From positions 1 through 15,631 of the forward strand of contig QHRS01000027.1 of the NCBI GenBank assembly GCA_003221435.1: a stretch of 15,631 nt of DNA, in the 5' to 3' direction. Below are positions 6,162 through 12,600 of the stretch, piece after piece. The translations under genes and the position numbers were made by a program. Position 1 is the stretch's first letter. Every line of letters begins with the position of its first letter. This DNA is from Candidatus Rokuibacteriota bacterium. Lineage in GTDB: Bacteria > Methylomirabilota > Methylomirabilia > Rokubacteriales > CSP1-6. Under the pieces are notes generated by a model that saw nothing but the letters and a program-made list of their open reading frames with translations, ran no database searches and was not told the origin of the DNA.

Positions 6162-7352
6162 ATGCTGAGACGCGCTCTTCTCCTGCCGCTGGTGGCTCTC
6201 CTCATCACGCCCGCGCTCGCAGCCGCGCAGGGCAAGCCGATCAAGGTCGGCTTCCCGATCATCCTCTCGGGCGGTGGCGCCCTCTTCGGCGAGCCCGCGA
6301 TGAAAGGGGCGCAGATGTACGTCGAGGAGGTCAACGCCAAGGGCGGCGTGCTCGGCCGGCCGATCGAGCTCGTCGTGCGCGACACGAAGGGCAACGCGGA
6401 TGAGGCGGTGCGCGTCTCCCGCGAGCTGATCCTAAGGGAGAACGTCGACTTCCTCGTCGGCACGCTGACCTCCGCCGAGGGGCCGGCCGTCTCCGTCGTC
6501 GCCAAGGAAAACAGGATCGTATTCATCGCGCCCATTCCGAAGACCGACCAGTTGACGGCGCCCGACAAGCTGCACCCGTACGTCTTCCGCGTCGCGGCCA
6601 CGACCACGATGGAGGGGCGGAGCGCCGCGGAGATCATGGCGAAGTGGAACGTCAAGCGCATCGCCACGATCAGCCCGGACTACGCGTACGGACAGGACGT
6701 CACGCGGTCGTTCATCGACTACATCAAGAAGCTCAAGCCGGGCGTCGAGATCGTGGACCAGCAGTGGCCCAAGCTCGGCGAAGCCGACTACACGCCCTTC
6801 ATCAACGCCCAGATGGCCAAGAAGCCAGACGCGGTCTTCTCGTCACTGTGGGGCGGCCACTTCGTGACGTTCGCCAAGCAGGCCGGGCCCCTCGGCTACT
6901 TCGACGCCATGAAGCACAACGTGATGGCGGTCGGCGAAGCCGGTTCCCCCGAGTCGGCCAAGGCGATGGGCAAGGATTACCCGATCGGCATCTGGGGGAA
7001 CTCCTACGACGCCTTCTACTGGGACGTATCGCCGGCGCACCGCGACTATACGAAGCGGCTGGCCGCCTTCCTGAAGGACGACCACCCGTCGTCCTGGGCG
7101 ATCCAGGGATATATCGGCATGCAGGTCCTCGCCGAGGCCATCAAGAAGGCCGGCGACACCGACTCCGACAAGGTGGCGAAGGCCCTCCTCGGCCTGACGG
7201 CCGACACGCCGGCCGGCAAGCTGACGATCCGCGAGAAGGATCACCAGGCCAACCGCGGTGAGCTCTACGGCAAGATGGTCATGGATCCGAAGTACGGGTT
7301 CGCCGTCATGAAGCCGGTCACGTACGTCGATCCGACGAAGTTCATGGACTAG
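6162..7352 (+). CDS. livK: Branched-chain amino-acid ABC transporter, periplasmic binding protein
   Basis: A 396-residue solute-binding protein of the Peripla_BP_6 (LivJ/LivK) type. Residues 1-22 are a signal peptide (MLRRALLLPLVALLITPALA, cut near AAAQ); there is no lipobox Cys, so it should be soluble in the periplasm. The mature part opens with IKVGFPIILSGGGALFGEPAMKGAQMYVEEVN, the usual first lobe, and contains GVLGRPIELVVRDTKGN and VDFLVGTLTSAEGPAVS, typical of ligand-binding residues. AAGGAGG lies 6 bases before the ATG. The operon context (livH, livM, livG, livF) supports branched-chain amino acids, but related proteins bind urea, amides or aromatic compounds, so the ligand is inferred. 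It is followed by a strong hairpin before livH. Confidence 0.92.
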   Translation: MLRRALLLPLVALLITPALAAAQGKPIKVGFPIILSGGGALFGEPAMKGAQMYVEEVNAKGGVLGRPIELVVRDTKGNADEAVRVSRELILRENVDFLVGTLTSAEGPAVSVVAKENRIVFIAPIPKTDQLTAPDKLHPYVFRVAATTTMEGRSAAEIMAKWNVKRIATISPDYAYGQDVTRSFIDYIKKLKPGVEIVDQQWPKLGEADYTPFINAQMAKKPDAVFSSLWGGHFVTFAKQAGPLGYFDAMKHNVMAVGEAGSPESAKAMGKDYPIGIWGNSYDAFYWDVSPAHRDYTKRLAAFLKDDHPSSWAIQGYIGMQVLAEAIKKAGDTDSDKVAKALLGLTADTPAGKLTIREKDHQANRGELYGKMVMDPKYGFAVMKPVTYVDPTKFMD

Positions 7353-7363
7353 AACCCGCTCCG

Positions 7364-7388
7364 GCGGAGGGGGACGACCCCCCTCCGC
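7364..7388 (+). terminator. Intra-operon hairpin between the binding-protein gene and livH
   Basis: GCGGAGGGGG (7364-7373) and CCCCCTCCGC (7379-7388) make a perfect 10-bp stem with a 5-base loop. It starts 11 bases after the binding-protein stop and ends 5 bases before the livH ATG. With no T-run after it, partial termination or protection of the upstream mRNA end is more likely than full termination; both would give more binding protein than permease. Confidence 0.6.
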
Positions 7389-7393
7389 GTCCC

Positions 7394-8234
7394 ATGCCCG
7401 ATCCGTCATTTCTCTTCGCGCAGTCGCTCGGTGGCCTCTCCGCCGCGATGTTCCTCTTTCTGATCGCGTCCGGTCTCTCGCTGATCTTCGGCGTGTTGCG
7501 GGTGCTCAACTTCGCCCACGGGTCCTTCTACATGCTGGGCGCGTACCTGGCGTATCAGATCGTGCTGTGGGTCGGCACGGGACCCGGCCGCTTCTGGTGG
7601 GCGGTACTCGGGGCCGCCGTCGCGGTCGCCGCGCTCGGCGGGCTCGTCGAGCGCCTTCTGCTGAGACGGCTCTACGGCAAGGAGGAGCTGTACCAGCTCC
7701 TGTTCACGTACGCGGTCGTGCTGATCGTGTCCGACGCGGCGAAGGTCCTCTGGGGCACCGGACAGCTCTCGGTTTCACGCCCGCCGGGGCTCGACGGCTT
7801 GTTCGAGCTGGCCGGCGATCGCGCTGGCCTTCTGGCTCCTGCTGCACCGGAGCCGCGCCGGCCGGGTCATCCGCGCGGCCGCGCTCGACCGGGAGATGCT
7901 CGGGGCGCTGGGAATCAACGTGACCTGGCTCTACACGGGCGTGTTCATGCTCGGCTCGTTTCTGGGCGGCCTCGGCGGCGCGCTCGTGACGCCCGTGAAG
8001 ACGATCGTGCCCGGCATGGATGTCGAGATCATCGTGGAGGCCTTCATCGTCGGCGTGATCGGCGGTCTGGGGTCGTTCTGGGGCACGTTCCTCGGCGCGC
8101 TGATCTACGGCCAGGTGCTGTCGTTCGGCCTCCTCATCTTCCCGCGGTTCTCGATCTTCTCGGTCTTTGCCCTGATGGCTGTCGTGCTGATCCTGCGGCC
8201 GTGGGGTCTCCTCGGCCGGCCCCTCCGGGCGTGA
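7394..8234 (+). pseudogene. livH: Branched-chain amino-acid permease LivH, frame broken by an internal deletion
   Basis: LivH is one of two membrane subunits of the Liv ABC importer. The first frame encodes a normal N-terminal half: SLIFGVLRVLNFAHGSFYMLG (the family signature), several hydrophobic helices, and LLFTYAVVLIVSDAAKVLWGTGQLSVSRPPGL ending near 7792. The second half lies in the next frame from about 7806: WPAIALAFWLLLHRSRAGRVIRAAALDREMLGALGINV and on to the stop TGA at 8232-8234, including FIVGVIGGLGSFWGT. Homologues have about 26 residues between RPPGL and the AxWLLL helix; here only 31 bases remain, so about 47 bases seem missing, changing the frame. The open first frame by chance reads on into livM. 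Everything outside the junction looks conserved, which suggests a recent event or an assembly error. No Shine-Dalgarno sequence is seen; the hairpin at 7364-7388 sits just upstream. Confidence 0.88.
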
Positions 8235-8245
8235 CCGTGGCGCGC

Positions 8246-9208
8246 ATGTCGCGACCGCCCTGGGGTCTGCTCGCTGCGCTCGCGGCCCTGTTCATCCCCG
8301 CGCTCGGCTCGCGCTTCTACACCTTCGTGGCGACCGACGTCGCGATCATGGCGCTGTTCGCCGTGAGCCTCAACCTCCTGCTCGGCTACGGGGGGCTCGT
8401 CTCGTTCGGTCATGCAGCGTACTTCGGCATCGGCGCCTACGCCTGCGGCATCCTGATGAAGTATCACGCCGTCCCGTTCGCCCTCGCGCTGCCGGCGGCC
8501 GGGCTGATCGCGGGCGCCTTCGCCGCGTTCTTCGGCTTCTTCTGCGTGCGGCTCACGAAGATCTACTTCGCCATGCTGACTCTCGCGTTCGCGCAGATCG
8601 TGTGGGCGATTTGCTTCAAGTGGAATTCGGTCACGGGGGGCGAGCAGGGTATGCCGGAGATTCCGTATCCCGATCTCGGCTGGGCGGCGCGCCTCCCCGG
8701 GCTCGGCACCTACCGCGCCGGCGACCACTTCTACATGCTAACGGTGGCGTTGGTTGCCGCCTGCCTCTGGCTGTTACGGCGCGTCGTGCGATCGCCGTTC
8801 GGGCGGCTCCTGACCACGATCCGAGAGAATCCCGAGCGCGCCGAGTTCATCGGTGTCAACGTGCGACGCCACGAGCTGATCGCGTTCGTCATTGCCGGCC
8901 TGTTTGCGGGAATCGCCGGTGGCCTCTTCGGCATCTTCAACCGCGGCGTCTTTCCCGACTTCGCCTACTGGCCGAAATCGTCCGAGGTGCTCATCATGAC
9001 GATCCTCGGCGGCACGGGGTACTTCTACGGCCCGGCCATCGGCGCGCTGGTCCTGCTCGTACTGAACCAGCAGATCACGTCGTACACGCAGTACTGGCCG
9101 TTCATCCTCGGCACGCTGCTCATCATCCTGCTGTTCGCGTTTCCGGGCGGCATCGTCGGGGCGCTGAGCCGCCTCGGCAGCCGGCTCGGACGAGCCCGGC
9201 GTGCTTGA
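8246..9208 (+). CDS. livM: Branched-chain amino-acid permease LivM
   Basis: The second membrane subunit of the importer, 320 residues, with about eight or nine hydrophobic helices. The family signature is clear: NLLLGYGGLVSFGHAAYFGIGAYACG in the N-terminal third, KIYFAMLTLAFAQIVWA in the middle, NPERAEFIGVNVRRHELIAFVIAGLFAGIAGGLFG (the coupling-helix region that docks on LivG/LivF), and MTILGGTGYFYGPAIGALVLLVL near the end. Its ATG at 8246 is 11 bases after the livH stop; in-frame GTG codons at 8231 and 8237 are possible starts and one overlaps livH. No Shine-Dalgarno sequence is visible, so coupling to livH translation is likely. That makes the livH frame break potentially harmful for livM as well. 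It overlaps livG by 8 bases. Confidence 0.95.
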   Translation: MSRPPWGLLAALAALFIPALGSRFYTFVATDVAIMALFAVSLNLLLGYGGLVSFGHAAYFGIGAYACGILMKYHAVPFALALPAAGLIAGAFAAFFGFFCVRLTKIYFAMLTLAFAQIVWAICFKWNSVTGGEQGMPEIPYPDLGWAARLPGLGTYRAGDHFYMLTVALVAACLWLLRRVVRSPFGRLLTTIRENPERAEFIGVNVRRHELIAFVIAGLFAGIAGGLFGIFNRGVFPDFAYWPKSSEVLIMTILGGTGYFYGPAIGALVLLVLNQQITSYTQYWPFILGTLLIILLFAFPGGIVGALSRLGSRLGRARRA

Positions 9209-9941
9209 GGTGCGGGGGGTCCGGAAGGCGTTTGACGGCTTCCAGGCCGTCGCCGGCGTCGACCTCACGGTCGGCAAGGGGTCCATCTGCGCGATCATCG
9301 GGCCGAACGGCGCCGGCAAGACCACCGTCTTCAACCTCATCACCGGTCACCTGCGGCCCGACGCCGGGTCGGTCACGCTGAACGGCCGGGAGATCACCGG
9401 CTTGCCGCCGCACGAGATCTGCCGGCTCAAGATAGCGCGATCGTTCCAGCGCACCAACATCTTCCCGCGGCTCACGGTGTTCCAGAACATCCAGGCCGCG
9501 TTTCTCTCGCATCGGGGCCACGGGCTCAACCTCTTCGGGAACGTCGAGCGCTACTATCGCGCCGAGACGGAGACGCTCCTCGGGTCGATCCGGCTCAGCG
9601 AGAAGGCGCACGAGATCAGCGGGTTCCTCTCGCACGGCAACCAGAAGCAGCTCGAGCTGGGCTTGGCACTCGCGAGCGAACCCGAGCTGCTGCTGCTCGA
9701 CGAGCCGACGGCGGGCATGTCGGCGACAGAGACGCACGAGACGATCGCGCTGATCGAGCGGATCGCGCGCGACCACGGGTTGACGCTGCTGTTCACGGAG
9801 CACGACATGGAGGTGGTCTTCTCGATCGCGCAGACGATCGTGGTGCTTCACCAGGGGCGCGTCATCGCCGGGGGCACGCCGGCCGAGGTGCGCGCGAATC
9901 CCGAGGTCCAGCGGGTCTACCTCGGCGAGCGCGGCCGATGA
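9201..9941 (+). CDS. livG: Branched-chain amino-acid ABC transporter ATPase LivG
   Basis: The first of two ATPases that power the Liv importer at the cytoplasmic membrane face. In 246 residues it carries Walker A GPNGAGKTT, the Q-loop region FQRTNIFPRLTVFQNI, an ABC signature reading LSHGNQKQLELG, Walker B LLLLDEPTAGM and the switch His in LLFTEHDMEVV, all typical of LivG. The signature has SHG instead of the usual SYG or SGG but keeps Gly and Gln. It starts with GTG at 9201 inside the end of livM (8-base overlap) and ends by overlapping livF through ATGA, so the three genes are translationally coupled. Confidence 0.95.
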   Translation: MLEVRGVRKAFDGFQAVAGVDLTVGKGSICAIIGPNGAGKTTVFNLITGHLRPDAGSVTLNGREITGLPPHEICRLKIARSFQRTNIFPRLTVFQNIQAAFLSHRGHGLNLFGNVERYYRAETETLLGSIRLSEKAHEISGFLSHGNQKQLELGLALASEPELLLLDEPTAGMSATETHETIALIERIARDHGLTLLFTEHDMEVVFSIAQTIVVLHQGRVIAGGTPAEVRANPEVQRVYLGERGR

Positions 9942-10642
9942 TCCTCGAGCTGCGCGATGTCCACACCGCGTACGGCCTCTCCCGCGTGCTCTTCGGCGTC
10001 TCGCTCCACGTCGACGCGGGCGAGTGCGTCTCCCTGCTAGGCCGCAACGGCGTCGGCAAGACGACGACGATACGAACGATCATGGGGCTGACCCCGCCGT
10101 CCTCGGGCCAGGTGCTCTGGAAGGCCCGCGACATCACCGGCTTTCCGCCGTACCGCGTCGCCCGCGCGGGCATCGGCTTCGTGCCCGAGGACCGGCGGAT
10201 CTTCGCTGATTTGACGGTGTGGGAGAACCTCGACGTGGCCGCCCGAGCCGCCCCCGGTGCCAGGACCGGCTGGACGATCGAGCGCGTATTCGATCTCTTC
10301 CCGACGCTCCGCGAATTGGCCGGCCGCCATGGCGGCTACCTCTCGGGCGGCGAGCAGCAGATGCTCACGATCGCCCGGACGCTGATGGGCAACCCCGAGC
10401 TGCTGCTGCTCGACGAGCCGTCCGAAGGCCTCGCCCCGCTTGTCGTCGACCACCTCGGCGGGCAGATCGCGCGGCTCAAGCGGGAGGGGATGACGATCCT
10501 GCTCGCAGAGCAGAACGTGAACTTCTCGCTCGAGCTCGCCGACCGCGTGTACGTCCTCGAGAAGGGCCGGATCCGCTACCGGGGCACCGCCACGGAGCTG
10601 CGCGCCGACGAGGCGCTCCGCCGCGAGTTGCTCGCGCTGTAG
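9938..10642 (+). CDS. livF: Branched-chain amino-acid ABC transporter ATPase LivF
   Basis: The second ATPase of the importer, 234 residues. It shows Walker A GRNGVGKTTT, the LivF-specific GIGFVPEDRRIFADLTVWENL, signature YLSGGEQQMLTIARTL, Walker B LLLLDEPSEGLAP and the switch His replaced by Gln in ILLAEQNVNF, as is normal for LivF. It starts at ATG 9938, overlapping the livG stop by four bases (ATGA), and is the last gene of the operon. About 116 non-coding bases follow; they hold the 10-base palindrome GGACCGGTCC (10665-10674) and the next promoter, but no convincing terminator. Confidence 0.95.
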   Translation: MILELRDVHTAYGLSRVLFGVSLHVDAGECVSLLGRNGVGKTTTIRTIMGLTPPSSGQVLWKARDITGFPPYRVARAGIGFVPEDRRIFADLTVWENLDVAARAAPGARTGWTIERVFDLFPTLRELAGRHGGYLSGGEQQMLTIARTLMGNPELLLLDEPSEGLAPLVVDHLGGQIARLKREGMTILLAEQNVNFSLELADRVYVLEKGRIRYRGTATELRADEALRRELLAL

Positions 10643-10720
10643 CCGCGCCTTCGGCGTTCGGCCCGGACCGGTCCCCGACACGACACCGCCAAGACGTCAC
10701 TTGCCCGGCTCGTGGGCGGC

Positions 10721-10749
10721 TTGACGCGCCCCGACGCCGCTGATAGCGT
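10721..10749 (+). promoter_or_regulatory. Extended -10 promoter for the small CPCC protein and synthase
   Basis: TTGACG (10721-10726) and TAGCGT (10744-10749) are separated by 17 bases, and TGA precedes the -10 hexamer (extended -10). The -10 box ends only 9 bases before the ATG at 10759, so the message would have a leader of zero to about three bases. No ribosome-binding site is present, which agrees with a leaderless mRNA. Confidence 0.6.
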
Positions 10750-10758
10750 GGGGACGCG

Positions 10759-11058
10759 ATGGATGAGCAACACTCCTTCGTCGTGACGTGTCCCTGCTGT
10801 CAGGCGAAGCTGACGATCGACGCGGAGCTTTCGGCCGTGATCGCGCACGAGGTGCCGCCGCCGAAGCGCACGGCCGATGATCTCGGCTCCGCGTTCGACA
10901 AGCTGCGCAAGCAATCCGCCGAGCGCGAGGAGCGGTTCAGGCAGCAGATGGAGGCCGAGCGGCAGAAGGGCAAGGTGCTCGACCGGAAGTTCCAGGAGGG
11001 CATGAAGAAGGCGAAAGACTCGCCGGACCCGCCAAGGCGCCCGTTCGATTACGACTGA
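10759..11058 (+). CDS. Small CPCC-motif coiled-coil protein, unknown function
   Basis: A 99-residue protein that I do not recognise as a named family. The N-terminus SFVVTCPCCQAKLTID resembles half of a zinc ribbon, with three cysteines (Cys11, Cys13, Cys14) but no second cysteine pair, so metal binding would need dimerisation or other ligands. Residues about 40-88 are highly charged (SAEREERFRQQMEAERQKGK and on) and should form one long helix or coiled coil; the C-terminus is proline-rich. There is no signal peptide or membrane segment. Its TGA overlaps the start of the next gene (TGATG at 11056-11060), so the two are translationally coupled. The promoter at 10721-10749 fixes the ATG at 10759. 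Confidence 0.8.
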   Translation: MDEQHSFVVTCPCCQAKLTIDAELSAVIAHEVPPPKRTADDLGSAFDKLRKQSAEREERFRQQMEAERQKGKVLDRKFQEGMKKAKDSPDPPRRPFDYD

Positions 11059-12059
11059 TGCCGCTCGACCTGCTCCGGCAGGTGAGCCGCACCTTCTCGC
11101 TCTCTCTGGGGGTTCTCCCGAAGAGCCTGCGCGCACCGATCGGCCTCGCCTACCTCTTCGCCCGCGCCGCCGACACCATCGCCGACACGAGATTGGTCGA
11201 CGGACGAGACCGCGTCGACCTGCTCAAAGCGCTCCGCCAAGCGCTCGCCGCCTCCGGCCCCGTGCCCGCCATCACCGGGCTCGCGGCGGCGCAGGCAAAC
11301 CTCGGGGAACGCCGGCTGCTCGAGCGGATCGCCGAGTGCTTCGAGGCGCTCGACCGGCTCGCGCCCGACGACGCCGCGCGCGTGCGGGGAGTGCTCGCGA
11401 CGATCACGGAAGGAATGATTTTCGATCTGACGCGGTTTCCCGGCGCGGACGCGCGCGCGCTCCAGGCGCTCGAGACGCTCGACGATCTCGACCGCTACAC
11501 CTATCTGGTCGCCGGTTGCGTCGGAGAGTTCTGGACCGAGATGCACGTCGCTCATCGGCCTCGCCTCGCGCGCTGGGATCTGCCCGTCATGAAAGCGCGC
11601 GGCGTGCGGTTCGGCAAGGCGCTGCAGATGACGAACGTGCTGCGCGACCTCCCGCGTGACCTCCGGATCGGCCGCTGCTATCTCCCCCGGCGCGAGCTCG
11701 CCGCACTCGGCCTCGCGCCGGCCGACCTGCTCGATCCGCGGTCGGCCGACCCGGTCCGGCCACTGATCGGGCGCCTCCTGCGGGGCACACTCGACCATTA
11801 CGAGGTCGCCTGGCAGTACGCGCTCGAGATCCCCCGCGCCGAGATCCGCATGCGCCTGGCCTGCGCGTGGCCGCTCCTGATCGGGCTCGGCACGCTCGAA
11901 TTGCTCGCTGGGTCCCGCGAGCTTCTCGCGCCCGAGAGGCGCATCAAGCTCTCCAGGGCGGCGGTTCGCGGCATCCTCGCGCGCTCGGCGTTCACGGTCT
12001 GGTCGAACCGGACGCTGGCCGCGGACGCAGCGCGGCTCCGGCGCCGCATCGCGGTCTGA
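11058..12059 (+). CDS. Squalene/phytoene synthase-family enzyme
   Basis: A 333-residue head-to-head prenyl transferase (trans-isoprenyl diphosphate synthase fold). Substrate-binding aspartate motifs are DTIAD (39-43, in LAYLFARAADTIADT) and NVLRDLPRD (193-201, followed by GRCYLP); SRTFSLSLGVLPKSLR (10-25) and YTYLVAGCVGEFWTEMH (147-163) are also typical. Family members condense two farnesyl diphosphates to squalene (via presqualene diphosphate) or two geranylgeranyl diphosphates to phytoene. The VSRTFSLS and VAGCVGEFWT stretches look more like squalene synthase, which would feed hopanoids, but no hpn or shc gene is present to confirm this. Translation is coupled to the upstream gene through TGATG. 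It ends with LRRRIAV at TGA 12057-12059, and the same frame stays open to 12188 with sequence that looks like a different protein. Confidence 0.9.
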   Translation: MPLDLLRQVSRTFSLSLGVLPKSLRAPIGLAYLFARAADTIADTRLVDGRDRVDLLKALRQALAASGPVPAITGLAAAQANLGERRLLERIAECFEALDRLAPDDAARVRGVLATITEGMIFDLTRFPGADARALQALETLDDLDRYTYLVAGCVGEFWTEMHVAHRPRLARWDLPVMKARGVRFGKALQMTNVLRDLPRDLRIGRCYLPRRELAALGLAPADLLDPRSADPVRPLIGRLLRGTLDHYEVAWQYALEIPRAEIRMRLACAWPLLIGLGTLELLAGSRELLAPERRIKLSRAAVRGILARSAFTVWSNRTLAADAARLRRRIAV

Positions 12060-12188
12060 CCGGGGTATTTCCTCGGGCGGCCGGGGCGCCTCCGCCTCGA
12101 ACTCCACCTGGAAGGGGGTCGGCTCGCGCGCGTGCGCGTGGGAGGCGAGGCGGTGGCGACGCTCGTCGGCACGCTCCGCCTCGACTAA
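12060..12188 (+). pseudogene. Probable C-terminal remnant of a PhzF-family protein
   Basis: After the synthase stop, the same frame reads 42 further codons to TAA at 12186-12188, ending LRLELHLEGGRLARVRVG, then GEAVATLVGTLRLD. A YFLGRPG-type start, a beta-strand pair and a VGGxAV end are what I know from the C-terminus of PhzF-like isomerase/epimerase proteins. There is no start codon with a ribosome site and no room for the other roughly 240 residues. I read it as a gene scar left when the DNA between was lost or replaced. A chance open frame in GC-rich DNA is the main alternative, but the alternating hydrophobic pattern argues for a real relic. Confidence 0.5.
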
Positions 12189-12195
12189 TTGCCTC

Positions 12196-12223
12196 TTGCG
12201 CAGCGTCGCTCACGTGATACAAA
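12196..12223 (+). promoter_or_regulatory. Extended -10 promoter of the basic small protein
   Basis: TTGCGC (12196-12201) and TACAAA (12218-12223) are 16 bases apart, with TGA directly before the -10 hexamer. This gives a leader of roughly 40 bases before the ATG at 12273, which has its own AGGAGG site. Confidence 0.5.
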
Positions 12224-12272
12224 CGGCGTACCCGATCACACCCTGACAGGTTGGGCCATGAGGAGGTTGCCC

Positions 12273-12500
12273 ATGGAACGCGTGCATCCCTACGAAGAGG
12301 CGGCCGGAATGCCGGCTCCCGTCCCCATGCCGGGCGAACCGCTGTATGAGGTGCCGGAGAAGCCACGGCCCGCCCGACCGAAAGCAAAAAGTAGGCCGCG
12401 TCCCAAGGCCAAAGCGAAAGGAAAGGCTGCCGGCAAGGCGGTGCGGAAGAAAGCCGTGAAGGGGAAGAAGGGACGGGCCAAGGCGCGGCGGCGCCGCTAG
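12273..12500 (+). CDS. Lys/Arg/Ala-rich basic small protein, histone H1-tail-like
   Basis: A 75-residue protein. The first 35 residues are acidic to neutral and proline-rich (MERVHPYEEAAGMPAPVPMP and GEPLYEVPEKP), the remaining 40 are almost only Lys, Arg, Ala, Pro and Gly with repeated K-A-K, G-K-A and K-K-A units, ending in RRRR. Such tails occur on bacterial H1-like proteins and on HU or ribosomal-protein extensions and bind DNA or RNA without sequence preference; here no globular domain is attached. Binding of nucleic acid is inferred from composition alone. AGGAGG at 12261-12266, 6 bases before the ATG at 12273, decides the start; an in-frame start at 12189 would overlap the promoter. 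The adenine-rich lysine codons make this the least GC-rich coding stretch of the window. Confidence 0.8.
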   Translation: MERVHPYEEAAGMPAPVPMPGEPLYEVPEKPRPARPKAKSRPRPKAKAKGKAAGKAVRKKAVKGKKGRAKARRRR

Positions 12501-12515
12501 TCGCCCATCGGACTA

Positions 12516-12600
12516 TCCGCCTTCGAGCGCCGGCTTGGCCGGCGCACGCGGTTCTGGGGGAGGCTCGGAGGGGGCCGCCCAGGCCCCCTTCGAAGGTCTA
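12516..12600 (-). repeat. Two-hairpin dispersed repeat, copy 2 (inverted)
   Basis: Read on the minus strand this starts with the TAG stop codon of the M23 gene and matches 2552-2630. The first stem (CGAAGGGGGCC against GGCCCCCTCCG) keeps all pairs but one; the second, GCGCCGGC-CAA-GCCGGCGC, is a perfect 8-bp stem and is one pair better than in copy 1. The shared middle block is GAGCCTCCCCCAG. It fills the 97-base gap between the convergent basic-protein and M23 genes, where it could act as a two-way transcription stop. Confidence 0.75.

Noticed and set aside
7394..9208. A single open frame of 604 codons that would be a LivH-LivM fusion
   Set aside because: The middle part (after about 7800) is Arg/Pro/Gly-rich out-of-frame translation of livH; real LivH sequence continues in the next frame to a stop at 8232-8234.
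10665..10674. Palindrome GGACCGGTCC as a repressor operator
   Set aside because: A single 10-base palindrome in GC-rich DNA, over 50 bases from the promoter and with no regulator gene nearby, is not enough support.
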